DNA of 64,000 bases from Membranipora membranacea (GCA_914767715.1 OU612071.1:8539493-8603492); one strand, 5' to 3'. Shown: positions 13,060 through 26,639, counted from the stretch's first letter. The notes: generated from the letters alone by a model not told the origin. Program-made: numbers and translations.

Positions 13060-13680
13060 GCCTGTCTTGACAAAGTTTGTTGTTTGTTTCCCTCCCCCCC
13101 CCCCCCATCAACAAATCTCAAAAAGACAGGCTAACATAAACCATGTTCACAGAGCAAGGATATATAGATAAGGTAAGATAAGAATATCCTTACTCTGTGA
13201 AGCGGTGTATTCTGACCAGATTTATAACAATGGAGTTGTTACCCACGACAGTGCCAATTAGAACATTACGTCTTTATGACGACCCAACCTCAAAATTAGC
13301 GCCTCGGTGACAAACCACGTCATCCAGGATGTTGTCAAAATAACAGACTGAAAAACCAGTGAGACTTTTTAAAAAAGGCTACATGGACAAACCTAGCCCG
13401 TTTTGACAAACTTTGCTGGTGGTTGTTTGTCCCCGCCCCCAACAATAAAGCTCGTCAAAACAAGTTTACCATGTGTGAAGTGGTATACTGCACACAGACA
13501 TATTTATGAAATATTGGAGCTACCCTCAGTACTAATCAAATATCATTATGTACTAATGATATAGTCGTTGGGCAACATAACCTCCAAATGAGCACCTAGG
13601 TGACAAACAACCTACTCCAAGATATTGTTAAACTACCAGACTGAATAACCATTGAGACGTTTTGCATAAAGCTTACATAT
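13060..13680. repeat. diverged tandem duplication, two units of about 300 bp
   Basis: Unit 1 (13060-13385) and unit 2 (13386-13680) share, in order: CTAGCC(T/C)GT(C/T)TTGACAAA, a CCCCCCC tract, GTGAAG(C/T)GGT, CCTC(A/C)AA, GCACCT/GCGCCT CGGTGACAAAC, CAGACTGAA(A/T)AACCA and TGAGAC. A relic of the same unit head (TAGCCCGTCTTGACAAGC) lies at 35282 inside the large + strand gene. A C14 run lies at about 13093. Confidence 0.6.
13146..13201. repeat. hairpin element with TTCACAGAG termini
   Basis: TTCACAGAGCAAGGATAT and ATATCCTTACTCTGTGAA are inverted copies around a 20 bp spacer. A perfect version is at 17681-17710, and a half-site is at 16258. Confidence 0.55.
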
Positions 13681-14079
13681 TCTATATTGTGGCAATTATA
13701 TTGCCCCACACACATACTCTTGTTTTGGAGTTCCTGGTGTTTAGAGCTAAATAGTATTATTATATGATTAATATTACACACTTTTTATAATATTGTCTGC
13801 TAAGGTAACTGTTTAGCGTAAGTGACTAATTGGTGAAAGGACTTGGTTCGTATCCTATTCCATCCACTGTCTAGTGAATGCTAGTGACACCCCTTTTCTT
13901 CCAGCTCAATTTAAGGAAACACTATAAACTAGAGCATGTGCCTTCCAATTTCATTCTTATTTCAAAACTTCCATCTCATTTGGGGCAAAGTTTTTTGGTG
14001 GAGGGAACAAAAATTTGGATAACCAGGTTCCTTACTTTGATACCTGATTTGCAGTAACAGTAGCTGGTTTAGCTATTAT

Positions 14080-14423
14080 TACCATCATACCATCTGAGAC
14101 AAATAATGAGTGTTTCATGGCGAGACAGGATAACAAACGTTGAGATTTTAAAGAGAGACGGACTGCCATCCATGGCCGATATGCTTATCACAAAAAGTCT
14201 GAGATGGATTTGGCACGTCCACAGAATGGGACGCGAGCGCCTACCAAGACAGCTCCTCTACTCGCAGCTGAAGACGGGACAGCGAAATCAGGGTAGACCA
14301 AGACTCCGATTTAAAGATGTGACTAAGAGAAACATGAAGCGGAGAGACATCAAAACGCATGACTGGCAGTCCAAAGCGTTGGATCGTCAATCATGGAGGA
14401 CAGTCAATCAACCAAAAACATAG
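14080..14423 (+). pseudogene. non-LTR retrotransposon reverse-transcriptase C-terminal relic
   Basis: The frame running through 14106-14420 contains WRDRITNVEILKRDGLPSM, LRWIWHVHRMGRERLPRQLL and QGRPRLRFKDVTKRNMK. This is the tail found downstream of the polymerase domain in many animal LINE ORF2 proteins (LRW.GHV.RM...R.P...L, GRP..R.KD). An in-frame LRQIM just before 14106 extends the match. The finger/palm catalytic part is absent, so this is a 5'-truncated dead copy. Confidence 0.75.
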
Positions 14424-14969
14424 AACAGTCATCGTTGTCAACCGACGGACTGCAGATGATGACCATCATACCAGAAATACAATCATCCGAAATACATTCT
14501 ACATCCAAACTGTCCTGGAAACAATTAACATTCCACTTGTTCTACATCTCACTTTGGTTGCAAAGAAATAACAACCTGTGTTTGGATACATCAACCGATT
14601 GTCAGGCAGACAGCTTCCTCAAAGTGCCTGATAAAATTCCTGATCAGAGATTTTCCCATTACAGCTCATCACAACAGAATATATCATCGACTCCATAAAA
14701 CAATCGTGACCAATTAATCTCAACTTTTATTTATAGCACTTGTCAAGTTTTAGGAAGCTACCAAGTCCTCTGATCTTACAATATTACCCCAGCAACACAA
14801 TGAAGAGATTTTCATTTTTGACAGATTTTGATAAACCTTAGGTGGCACCCGTGGGAAGGAACCTTCACTGGGTGTTGCTATAAATAACTCTTTAACTTCA
14901 AAAGCATCTCATTTTGATGCGCTAGATTCAGCATCAATTGCCAACCAGGCTCAACTATTATTCTCTCAT

Positions 14970-15650
14970 GTCAAATTTCAGCAAGAATTGGCTACATAAG
15001 GTCTTCAAACATGGTGGCATGGGTTTCACTTGGCACAAGCTCATAGTGACGACGCCTCGCATAGAGCACCTGCTACAAAGTGTCACTCAAACAGGACAGA
15101 GATGCCACACCATGACAAGTGGTTGATCTGGGAGGTGTATCTATCACATGTCTTTTTGCAGGATTTTTCTCTTTGACCTAACCCCCTCCGAAGGGCCGTC
15201 GGGCAGGAGGCAGGTGTAACCTCTAACCCTAAACCCAAACCTCCAAACCCAAACATTACATTAAAAAGAAAATTACTTCATAAAAAAAGCTAATTGATCA
15301 TGTGCATGAGGTCTTCAGTTGTGGTGATATTGGCTGCATTTGGCATGAGTTAATAGTGACAACACCTCGCATAAGCCACCTGCTACAAAGTGTCGCTCTG
15401 ATAAAGCAGGACAGAGATGCCACTTTGAATGAAGGATGAGACAAGGCATTGAACTAGGAAGTGTCACATGTTTTTGCAGGTTATTTTATCCCTTAATAAG
15501 CTCATATCCCTCAGCGGGGGGGGGGGGGAAGGGGGCATTGGGCAGGAGGCAAACCTCCAAACCCAACCTCCGAACACAAACCTCCGACCCCAAAGCTCTG
15601 AAAATAGCCTACAAAATAAGGTCATTCATCATAAAATGAAAATTCCTTCA
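14970..15650. repeat. tandem duplication, two units of about 320 bp
   Basis: Both units contain AAGGTCTTCAAACAT/GAGGTCTTCAGTTG, GGTG(G/A), TAGTGAC(G/A)AC(G/A)CCTCGCATA, CACCTGCTACAAAGTGTC, CAGGACAGAGATGCCAC, TCACATGT and TTTTTGCAGG. A GGGCAGGAGGCA head then introduces CCTCCAAACCCAAAC arrays. A G13 run lies at about 15518 in unit 2. Confidence 0.65.
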
Positions 15651-15746
15651 ATAATTGTTTAATGATTTTGCAATTAAGATAACATCGAAGCGGCAATTCA
15701 CCTGAGGGACCCTAAAACCTAAAATGCAATTTCATCCAAGGGGTAG

Positions 15747-16003
15747 CAGGCCCGTAGTTCTAGGGGAGGCAGAGAGGCACTGCCTCCCCTAAAACTATGG
15801 GCCTCCCTAGAAAGCTAAATAAAGTGGCACAAAAACACTTTAATTGAGCAATACATATCAGAATCAGCCCCTCTGGGAATTCCATTTGCAAATTATATGC
15901 CTTAAATTGCTTGGGAAGGAGCTTACAGCACCCCTCCTGGTGATGCTTCTGATTAGCCTCTGACTCTTGCCTCCCCTACCATTTTTTCTAAACTACGGCC
16001 CTG
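15747..16003. mobile_element. MITE with CAGGCCCGTAGTTCTAGGGGAGGCA termini (copy 1)
   Basis: The right end ...GCCTCCCCTACCATTTTTTC, TAAACTACGGCCCTG is the imperfect inverse of the left end. A likely short target duplication GGTAG flanks it. Three relatives lie in this window at 27177-27408, 31107-31336 and 34469-34760. It is non-coding, and the CAGGGCC-type end suggests a hAT-like family, but that is inference. Confidence 0.75.
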
Positions 16004-16410
16004 GGTAGTGTTGCAACCAGGTAACACCTTCTAACCAGGTAAAATCTATGCTTCATTTGTCGTTTCAGGAAATTCCAAAAGCTTGGTCAGATCTAAACAG
16101 TGCCTAGAAGCCGTCTTTTCAAAATACAATACCGTATTCAACCATCATCACAGCGGAAACAGAATATATCTCAGATTGCATACTGTCGGAAAAATCCACA
16201 ACATTAAAGTTATACTGTTTCAGCGGCAATCTGGTTATAATTGCATAAACCATTTGGGCACAGAGGTCCTTACTCTGTGATTTGTTTGGGTGTGGGCACT
16301 GTATGTCTGTTAATCCTTTGATAGTTTTGAGAAAGATATGAAGATATTTTTATCCCATTGCGCAACCCTGCCATGTCCCCAAAATCATCCTATCCCACTG
16401 ATTCATTCAA

Positions 16411-16515
16411 TCTTGCTTGACAAGCACCTGATCTATAAGGTGCCAGTTCTTGCTTGACAAGCACCTGATCTAAGGTGCCAGTTCTCGCCTGACAAGCACC
16501 TGATTTAAGGCGCTG
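16411..16515. repeat. minisatellite, about 35 bp x 3
   Basis: Three successive units of the form TTGCTTGACAAGCACCTGAT...AAGGTGCCAGTTC. The third drifts to CGCCTGACAAGCACCTGATTT. Confidence 0.8.
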
Positions 16516-16899
16516 CTGAGAGTGTTTTACCACCCTGTTATTGTCGTGGATGACAAATAACTGTCAATCTTAATATCTCTATGAGGATAATCCAAACTAT
16601 TGTTAAATTAATTGATGGTTACAACCAAGGCGTTGCTCCTTGTTATAACTTTATTTTATTATCCACCGAAAAAAATCCCCACCTAAATGTCGAATCATGG
16701 TGATTACAGGAAAAATGTTATCACCTTGTTTGCTATGAAAAATAAAACTTTTAGTTGGTATTATCACATTTCTTTATCAGACCAAGGCTCGATAACATAC
16801 TCATTTTTTATTCGATTAAAAATAATGTTGCCGTTGGTTATAATCTCATATAAAACTGAAAAAAGCTTCTCAAGCGTTTCTGGGTGCAGAAGATTTCTT

Positions 16900-17300
16900 A
16901 ACAGTATTTAGTGCAGATCATTGATAGTTTGTGTCGACACTTGCAGGAGTTCTAACCAGTTTGGAAATGGATGGTTTCTCCGCAGTGCATAAAAAAATGA
17001 TCCAACCTCCCTTTAATCACATAAATACTCATACAAATTAGTTTCAAGACCACCAATCCATACCCTCGCTGGGGGGCCGTCAGGCGAGGGGCAAAAGTCT
17101 GAGGGGCTCAGACTATACCATAAATAATCCTAGCCTTAGACTCATTTCTACATGTCTCAACAGAATGAACCCTGGGATGTCCAAAAATGTATAACTTAGT
17201 TGGTGGTGAAACTTACAGGAGTGCTCAACAGTTTGTGGGGGGATGGTTTTTTTCCACAGTGCATAAAACAATGATCCAACCTCATAATATGGGATGCAAC
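16900..17300. repeat. direct repeat pair of about 110 bp with G-rich linker
   Basis: CAGGAGT...AGTTTG...GGATGGTTT, TCCGCAGTGCATAAAA and ATGATCCAACCTC occur at 16943-17010 and again at 17215-17285. The intervening part (GGGGGGCCGTCAGGCGAGGGG) resembles the GGGCCGTCGGGCAGGAGG word at 15195. These appear to be fragments of the same repeat family as 14970-15650. Confidence 0.5.
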
Positions 17301-17680
17301 TCCCTTGTCTAAATACATCTCACACCTGCCTGCCTGTCATGCTCATGGCAACAAGTTTGACAGCCAGTCAGTTCTGAGGCCAAGCACTTGTCAGGACATG
17401 CCAGTGTGATTGAAATATTTGATCCAAACTATCACAAGGTTCTCACCTCTTGATAAACCGATTAGTTTCGGTTATATTGATCATAAATAGCTTTAGTGGG
17501 TGGAGACGGCACACTTGTACGATATCATCACAAATACCACACACCACCATTTCAGTGAAGTTGATTTTGATCTCTCTGCTCAGCGACCTTTTGTTAACCC
17601 GAAAATTAAATTTATTATCGACAACCAATTTTAAACTATGTAGAAGGTTTGGCAGGGAGTTCTGCTTTTGTATATCAAGA

Positions 17681-17710
17681 CACAGAGTAAGGATATATCC
17701 TTACTCTGTG
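17681..17710. repeat. perfect 30 bp palindrome
   Basis: CACAGAGTAAGGATA followed directly by its exact reverse complement. It has the same terminal word as the hairpin at 13146-13201, so it is likely the minimal form of that element. Confidence 0.8.
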
Positions 17711-19609
17711 ATCAAGACCTCATCTTATTGTATGCAACATCTTCACTACAATACCGCCAGGCTATGCCTTTGATATCCGTGCCTTAGACTCATTTCTTCA
17801 ATCAGCAGGATGAATTGTCGGTATCCAAAAATGCATTGTGGGATACTTTGAAACATACCCTCCCCAATGTACCTATTTTCAGGCCAAACCTAAGCTTTCT
17901 GCAAACAGTGTGCCTGCAAACTGAACTCAACTCCTTGACCTCGACCTTGACATCCTTGACCACAGGTACTTCTCACCCGGCAACAATATTCAATTAGCCG
18001 AAATTTGGCATCCATTCAGCACTGTAAACGCCAGCCAACCATCACTCCAATATTAGTTTAACAATTTGGTAAAAAAATTGGCAACAGTTAATAATCGGTA
18101 GTTATTAGACCATGCATAGAATGAGGTGTGGTATAGCAATAAAACACTTAACAGATATAGCCCTGATAATTGGATACCAGCCTGGGTGGGGTGGGCGATA
18201 GTCCCACCCAGTAACTGGACCTTGGTAACCATGTGTCATTATATACTAATCATCCAGTTTGAAGAACTTGTCACCAGGGTAACTCCCCTTCAACGCAACG
18301 CAACATTCCCGAACAAATGATTTATTACCACCAAGCCTAAGTTCATCACCCTTATCACCACTCACTCAACGAGAGGTGCCATCGCACACCCGATCACAGT
18401 ATGGGAATGGTTAAGAGGCTGGTTGGGGATGGTAATGAAGAAATAATAGGATTACTATAGATTGTGATCTGAGCAGAGACTGGTAGAGTGGTAGAGTTGT
18501 TAGACAGAAGACAGCCTCTCCACTCAGAGCTCAGAACTAGACAACAGAGCTCGTACACGATATCTTCTAAAGCTCCTCAATAGACAAACAGAAACAAGAC
18601 ATCAAAACGCTGTCAGTAAGATATAGACCAGTAAGTGATAGACAGCTGAGGTTTGGCTGACAACTGTGATACATCGAGACTGAAGAGCACTCGGAATAGA
18701 CTGGTATGGATTATATGGATATTAACACCACCACAGATTAAGTCTCGAGGATAGTCGACAATTAAAACGGATAATCACAGCTGCTATTAGCTACCTGGTA
18801 AAGGGTAAGTTACATTTATAGCTCCTCAACTTGAAACGCTTACCATTAATAGAAATGTAATTGAGTCGTGTTTACCTTTTGGTTACACAGTGTGTCCTGT
18901 AAGTATGTACAATGAATAAGGGCACTAGCATATTTGCGCAAGGTGACCTGTCATAATCTAAACTTCTTTGTATAGCAACTTGAAAAAGAGTTATTGCGGT
19001 TCTTACCAATTGTTTGGAAAATGAATGATGCAAGCCTAGCAACATGTTAGGGGTCTCAGATCAATCTCTGAACCCCTAAGACCTCCTGGTTGACTGTGGA
19101 TCTCCTCCAAGCCAACGGATAGTTGTATGATATTCAAGTTTCTAACAAACTTCATTACTCAATTAAGCAGTCAGTCTTCAAGTGTGTGTGCCTAGATTTA
19201 GACATGGCCATGCATTGAAGAGACTTATTGAAGGCCCCTTGGACAGTTCTTTACCGTCAAAGTAAAACGCCGAAGTACATTACTTTTCTCTGATCCTCAG
19301 AGAAAATAGAAGCCTGATACACCTCGTCGCTTTCACCACACAACGATTTCACAGTCACTACAAATCTAGGAGCTGGATTTGATAATATCATAGACAATAT
19401 CATTACCGTACCATTATGTAAAAAGACTATAATTGATTTTTCACTTATGAATGTAAACTATAATACAAAGAGGTGTAACAAGGGCTTCATACATACAGGT
19501 AAAGTAGCACGACCAACAACTGAAATCTGGGATTGCTTGTGTTTAGGAAAGAGGGTAGTAAAAATGTTTGAAACAGGAAAACCTTATAATATTTGTAAAA
19601 TTCATAATA
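17711..19609. other. spacer without recognised features
   Basis: Several short frames occur, but none is bounded by good splice signals or shows a known motif. Confidence 0.35.
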
Positions 19610-19820
19610 GGAGTAGGAGGTAGCTCAGTTGGTCAGATTGCCTGACCTGTAACACCCAAGTGTTAGCAGTCCTGGTTACAGGTTCCTTAGAGAGGACACT
19701 TTTGACCAATATGATTTTGGTTTAGGCTGCTTGGCCAGCTCTTGTAATTTTGATGCTGAGTTGGTGAGCATAGATTGTGTTCATCTTGTTTTTCTGGCGG
19801 CTCCCTCTTTCTCTCTCTTT
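19610..19820 (+). mobile_element. tRNA-derived SINE-like element (copy 1)
   Basis: GGAGTAGGAGGTAGCTCAGTTGG carries a pol III A-box (TAGCTCAGTTGG). A decayed B-box-like GGTTACAGGTTCC follows about 50 bp later. Between them AACACCCAAGTGTT gives the same hairpin seen in the copy at 46140-46397, which shows a shared family rather than a working tRNA. Confidence 0.6.
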
Positions 19821-20360
19821 CTTCCATTTATGAAGAATATAATCTGTTCCCAAATCCCAAAACATCAGTCAATTGTAACATTGTGACAGTTCTGAAGTGT
19901 TGTAGTTTAGAAAGAATTGGAAGGGGAATCAAAATAAAACCAGATTGGTGATGTGAGCACTGCCATATAGGTCTAATACATGCCTACGGAACATTTTAAG
20001 GTATATATATAGCAAACGGAAGTCCAGAATAACCGGATTCTCAGATGAATTACTCAATTGAAGTGTCTTTATTAAACCTCCTCAAACAACGGACCTGATA
20101 AAACTATTTCCACCCACACAGGCAGCCAAGCAAACGGGTGTTCATCATCAACACTGAGATTTGACCTTAAAAAACGGGTGTTATTATATTAATCATGATG
20201 ATTAATATAATTATTTTGAAATGCCAATCTCTCTCTCCAACCAGCTTTCTGCTTATTGTGATCCTTTGAGGTTGATTATGAATATGCACATCTCAGCCAA
20301 AGACAAGTAGCCAGCCAGCCTTTGTCTCAAGGCCAATCCGACGACAATATTATATTCATC

Positions 20361-20385
20361 TATGTATGTATGTATGTATGTATGT
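20361..20385. repeat. (TATG)n microsatellite
   Basis: Six TATG tetranucleotides in a row. Confidence 0.9.
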
Positions 20386-20547
20386 GTTTATTTCACAACC
20401 AAAATATCATTTTCCAGTGAAAGAAATGATAAAACTAGGTTGGTTATAGAAAAAAAGTATTTCGTGCATTATGATGCCACATGAAAAACTGAGAAAAACT
20501 CTTCTTGCGCTTCTCAGTTCCACACTTCTCAGGGTGGTATTTTGATA

Positions 20548-20910
20548 TTACAGGTTTACGAGAGGATGTTTCAAATTATTGATCTTGATTCTATTAAAAA
20601 GAGGATGGCTCGGGTCCTCAGAAACTTTACTAAAATAGTGAGCACAGACGGAAAATAAAAACCCGTCAGTCTTTGGAAGATTAAGCTGATCTAATCCAGA
20701 AAAAAAATCTTCAACAAATTTACTACTAGTTTTCTGTAACTTCTCTAGTTTTGCCTTGTCATGCTCCGTTAAAAGTGTGTACCAAACAGGAGCAGCATAT
20801 GATAAAACAGGTTTGACATTCGTCTTATAAAAAGTTAAAAGGCCATCATAATTCATGCTCATCTGTTTAAGTTGTTTCATAAGGAAAATTCTACTGTTAC
20901 ATCTATGCAC
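20548..20910 (-). pseudogene. non-LTR retrotransposon reverse-transcriptase relic
   Basis: The 120-residue frame reads (R)IFLMKQLKQMSMNYDGLLTFY, KTNVKPVLSYAAPVWYTLLT and KAKLEKLQKTSSKF. This is the thumb region after the polymerase palm in animal LINEs (R...L..LK..G....L...Y...I.P.L.Y..PVW...L). The YxDD-containing catalytic part is not present next to it. It is truncated and presumably inactive. Confidence 0.8.
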
Positions 20911-23900
20911 TTTATGATTCCCAGAAGGTACTACTAAATCACAAACATCTTAATTCTGTCATCAAAAAAACCTTAATCACCTCTAACATTGCAAGAAAAC
21001 ACATTGACTAGATTATGATATGATCTACATGGTCTAAATTATCAGACCGTTTTTAATATATGGGGGACTTTGCAGCACTAAGCTGTGAAACAAACATGAT
21101 TCCATTTTACAGATATTTGGACGCTTACACTTGAGCTTGCTGCATCATGCTAAACATGTCTTGAGAGGATAAATTGTACATAAATATTCCAGTTATTATG
21201 AAAACTTGCCCACACTTTTTAAATACCCTTCGAAATTTGCCAAATAGATAACAACAAAATTTGTTATTGAGGAAAAATTGTACTTTCAATGCGTGTTGAC
21301 ATTAAACGAAATGATTATGCAAAACTCAACACAGCTTGGCTAGGAATGCGACATTTCTTTTCAATATAATGGGGAATTTTCTTCACATCTAAGGCAGTTT
21401 CTGATACAAAGAATGCATTTATGTGGTGTTGAGCAAGTTGAAAAAGCTATGAATCAACTGAAATTAATAATTTTAAAACCATAAAAACATCAAAATCAAA
21501 CTCACATTAACGTCAAACACACCAAAAAAAGCTTGGCACAGCTTGCTACAAATTGTTTCGCAGCAAATTTGAAGTGAAAAAATAGCGAAAATCTCATTTA
21601 AATCCTGTTTGCTTTTTGTCAACTACGTGGCTTTTTTTGTTTATCCCACCTCCCAAAACTTCCTACCCTTAGAAATGTGTGATGAAATCAGTTTGTCTGC
21701 AACTGTCTAAGAACCTAGTTCAACAGCAAACATCAACAGCGAAAGTCCCAAAATACAGAAAATGAAGTAAAACTGGAGCGCAACTGAAATTTTCTCTCCA
21801 GAACCTACAAACCTGATAAAGCACCTAATACCTAAAATGTAAAGTGTTATAATTCTACGTATACAATTGTACAAATTACGAATAAGCTACCTAGCCTGCA
21901 ATTTTGAAAACTGTTTAATAACTGTGACCTTGCCTAGAAAGTCCAGAAGATTTGATCCTTCTTAACTAAAGCTAGTCTTGACTTTTGAGTGTTACATCTG
22001 ATTATTGGTACAGCCCGTTACACATAGTTACAAAAACAAAAAGGTGTAGGATCAGATCAACCAATCCCGATTATTTGTCTAGACATCTCCATGGCAGCAC
22101 CTTATCCTTGGACCTCAGCTGAATATAAGATCACTAAGCCGGGGGGGGGGGGGGGGGGCAAATGAAGAAGAATCCTAGATTTGACAATTCCAAATCCCTT
22201 TATGGATCAGATAAGAGTTATTCCTGGATTCATGAGTCACACTCTAATAGTCAAATACAAAATCTTCTTTGTTTTGTAAAGAATATCATTAGGTCTGACT
22301 TTTTGGGAAACCGATCGTCATTTCTTAGGGGGATTGACTAGCCTTGTCAAGGGCTAAAAAGGTAGCCACATGAGAAGGCTAGGGATTGAATTTGTGGTCA
22401 TTGGAATGACATGGCTTTTTTTCTGTGAAGCTCATCGCCACAACATATAAACAGCGGCGCAACGTTCCAACTTTTCAAAACACAATGCACTTATAACACA
22501 ACGCCAACTTGTCTGGTTGTTCACTAACTAAAATTCTCTTGTGTCTACCACAGAGCTAGTTCCTCTGAGACTCCAAGGTTTGGTATGTGAATAACTCTCT
22601 CAAAAGTTCAGACTTCATTTAAAAACAAAACGGAAAAAACAAGTTCAGAAAGAATGTAAACAACCTCCTTGTACCCAATGTCGTCTCCGTGACCGAATGT
22701 ACGCTTCTCGGTCAGATACCTCATCATCACTAGTTAGTTTTTTATCTGCCTTACATCTTAAACATAGGGAAAAGGAGGTCTAATTCAATGATTGAAAAAA
22801 AACTTTGATTACGTTATTCAAAAATGTAATTACTGACATTTTTGGAGTGCGAGTTCTAGAAGTTTGATTGATGCAGAATTCTAACACCTTCAACGTCTAA
22901 TCATAATTCTTCAAGCTAACTGATTTCCCCTCTATTGTATTACAATTTCATAACTTAATTGAAACAGAAGCTAGAAGTAGCAACTAGAGTATATATATGG
23001 TAACAAACTCTAATTAAAATTGTTTTATGAGATGAGGATGAAGGGTGACACATATTGCAACATTCAATTTCAATTTTTTTTATTTGGTTCGTGCACTTGG
23101 GGTGTGGCTGAGAAAACAAGTGGTAGCATTCCACCCCTGTCCTGTGTTCCACTTTCCTTGGGTTTGCAGGGCTCGATAATGAGTAGGACTGCTGGTCTTG
23201 ATGATGACAACCCATGATTTGTTTGACTCCAAGAAATGTCGCACATGAGTATTAAAATAAGCTACATTATATTATAAATTCTTACAAAGATGACGTAGGT
23301 TCGTTCTGATACCATCCATACAAGATTTTTGATGGTAACTAATGACTTTAGTTCATACATATGAAGTTATCATCCCTGTCCCCTCTCTCTAGTCCGCCCC
23401 TGTGCAGTCCTCGCCATTCCTGTCGTTGCACAATAACACCACAAGCAGATTAAAGCCAAGTGACAGCGGATTAATAGTATTAGATAGTATATGACAGAAT
23501 GGCTTGACATGTGAAAAATAAAGATGAAAAACATTATGATCATAAGCCCACAGATGTACCGGCCTTGGACTGCTTCAGAAGGCAAATAAGATCAAGGATT
23601 CACACTATGTACCACATCAGGCATATTCACATAAGTAAGGGACCTCATTAGGGTTGAGCTGCACTTAAGTTCACTGCGAAGTAGTCCAGTCTGGATAGGA
23701 CCAAGCACGATGCAGTCCCAGGAATGATGGTACATGTTTGAATGTGGATAGAGGTTGAGATCTTTGTTGGTTGCAACAGTTTTTGTTATCTCAACCTTTA
23801 TGATGTCATCATACGGACACATCCTGATGGAACAAGTTGCTGCAATTTCTACTCTTCCTTCATGAGAAGATTTCTTCTTGTTGACGTCAGACTTGCAATC

Positions 23901-25330
23901 GACAATAGAGTAATTGCTATCTTGGACTAGTCAGAGTCATCCAGACTCTCAACCCCTCTCCAACCCCCACTGACAGCCTCATCTTTCAATATCCCTTTAG
24001 GTTTTTCAATCCTGTAAAAGCAATGGCTGACCAAGTTAACATTCCTATTATGAAGAAAACAAAACAAATAGCAAAAAATTTCAACATTACCAAGGAGTTG
24101 ACATGATAGGATTAAACTGACAGAAGCACCCATCAATCAATTATCAAACAGTACCGGATGATATATCATTGAAATGGATTAAGATTATCACTGATTGAAT
24201 ACTGGTTTAACAAGCACTTTTTTGAATGATATCATAAGGAATGAACGATGGAGTAAGAGTGTGCTTGTGCTGGCTCTGATTGGCTGTCGGCTGGCACTTG
24301 TTTTATCAATGATTCCAAGCCCATGATTAATCTAAAAAGACAATATAGTTGAGTCTGCAACCTTGCAGGATTCCCAGGTGTCACATTAGGCTGTCCAGGT
24401 GTCAACTGTCGTGTCACGGTGAACGTCACTTTGACATTTACACACACGCTTTAATTTCGTTTTTTATGATTATTTAGCTGATTAATAATTTAAAATTATC
24501 TATTAGATTGAAATATAAAAAGCGGCTGCGGTTATTTAAATTTCATTTAACGTTATTATTTCAACAATTTATTGATTTATCTTTAATAAATGGCCATGGA
24601 CTGTCAACCTTCCACAATGTCGGTTCAGTAGACTTTTCTTGCCGTGATGTTGAAAGAACCTCCTTCAGACAGATTCTGCCAACTATTATGAACTCTCTGT
24701 GGTTGCTTTTGCAAAGAAGGCTTTAGAAAATTTGCTTCTGAAACCTCAGGAAATGCTTACTCGCTTAAAGTTAAAGTAGGAAGCGGGTTTCCCTTCCCAC
24801 CACTTACCACTAAATAGACAATTTGTGAAGTCTTCAGACCATTGGACAATCAATATATCAATCACTTTTCTAAAGGAGGCTTCTTAGATTACCTGTCTCC
24901 CTCTTCCTCACAGAAGATCTTTGTAAAAGAACAGGAACGACCTGACTTTTCCTTCTCATACAAATAGAAAGCCTTCTTGGCATCTCAATCTGACCATCTC
25001 ACCTTTTCAGGTGTGATGTTCTGATGATTTTGAAAGTCTTGAGACTTCCACAAAGGGCTTCCTTGGGATGTTGGCTTCTACAGTTCAAGCAGACATTACT
25101 TATACCGAAATAAATGATTAATTAATTAATAGAATGATTAAATTAGTGATTTATAAACTAGTGTCAATCATCGGTTTATTCACAATGGATTGCTTTATCT
25201 ATAGCTAAAACATGTAAATGTAAAAAAATCACTTTTTATTGAGCTTCTCTCCAGCAATCTTTACATGAATAAAATGATACAGACACAGATACATATACAT
25301 TATCCAGAGAGCTCACCTCTTTCAGCAGAA
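20911..25330. other. long spacer, no supported gene
   Basis: It holds a G18 homopolymer at 22141-22158 and one TGGCTCTGATTGGCTGTCGGCTGG MITE end near 24270. The short frames on both strands (22955-23930, 24232-24726) are uncorroborated by splice sites or known motifs. Confidence 0.35.
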
Positions 25331-25408
25331 TGGGTACTGACCGGGTTTCGAACCTGCAACTCAGATTGAGAAGCTCGAATCCTAACCACTACGCCACCCT
25401 GCCTGCCC
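25331..25408 (-). repeat. tRNA-like sequence (SINE head or tRNA pseudogene)
   Basis: Read on the minus strand, GGTGGCGTAGTGGTTAGGATTC gives a pol III A-box and GCAGGTTCGAAACC a B-box, spaced about 35 bp apart. No clean acceptor stem closes the molecule, so a SINE head or decayed tRNA is preferred over a functional tRNA. Confidence 0.55.
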
Positions 25409-26639
25409 AATCAGTAGTTCGTAGATAAATCACTAAGTTCGGACTCAATTGTTATTATTTTTATCATGAAACTTTCATGCTGCAGCTGATTAACCAGACG
25501 TTGTCCCTTGAAAGAAACATAATGTAAATGTTCTAGCCCATTTGTCTGCAGATTCAGTCCAATCTGAAATTTCCTTGGCGCTTGAGACCAAAGATTCCTA
25601 AAACTGGCCACAGAAGACGGAATTCTTAAACCCCTAATCACCTTATGATTTTTATTACACGATAAATCAACTAAATTAATCCTACAATATAAAAAGTAAT
25701 GTGCGAATAACATCTTAATGGTAAATTGTATCTATTTTATAGTGGAGGTTAAAACCCTCAAAATCTGGCAATTAAGAATAAATCCTGCCAAACATAGGTT
25801 ATGTTAACCTAAGTCATCCTAAGTACTAACTAGGAGTGACTAGGATGGACTCCTAATTGTCCAGATTCGGAGGGTCTAAACTTCCACCATATTGGATTTG
25901 CTTATGACTCAGCAATTAGAATTTTACTAGAGCGAAATATCTCTGATAATCTTCCCCAAGAGATTTGTATAGTTTTGTATTTGGGATTTGCAAGTTATGG
26001 CTACAAAGTACTTTTTGTTATGCACTAGGTTTTATTTGACCGCCCTTTTAAACGGCCCCTTTAAGCTCAGGTGGCTTGTGTTGGGTAGTACCCTATACCA
26101 TTGGCCACCGTTGTCATCTACTCTCTTCTCGAAGAGGGAGAGGGAGACTTTTTTACTGTGTGCTAGCACACAGTAGATTTCCTGTACCATGGAATTCTCC
26201 TAACAACCTTCAAGAACGTTTTTGTTTTGCCTAAATGAGGCCTTCTGTGGCGTGAATATTTTGGGTTCTCCCTGGCTTCAGTCTATCAGTTCTGGTTGGG
26301 ACACCTATCGCCACCTCCGCCATCTTCTTTATCTCTTCATCCGGATCTTCATAATCAGCGCTTAACCCACAGAATGTTCCTTCAATCTCTAATGCTGAGG
26401 TCCCATCCCAGGACGGTTAAACAATTGAAGCAAAATATGTTCCACCCAACCATAGACATTTCACATTGTCAGTGGTATAACTAACTCCGAATGAATTGGG
26501 AAGGTGTGTGTAGGTTTGCATAAAAGCTACGCTAATGATCTGGCCATACCTAGCTTCAGTGACCAACATCTTTCTTCTTTCAAAGTCTTCCCTTCCACAT
26601 AACACTAGACCATAGGAATTGAATTAGATTAGAATGAGT

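Noticed and set aside
22141-22158. G18 run as a regulatory G-quadruplex
   Set aside because: Similar G/C runs at 8390, 13093, 15518 and 43432 are element edges or simple homopolymers. There is no evidence of function.
20911-25330. Several 60-100 aa frames
   Set aside because: Length is expected by chance in this composition; no domain or splice support.
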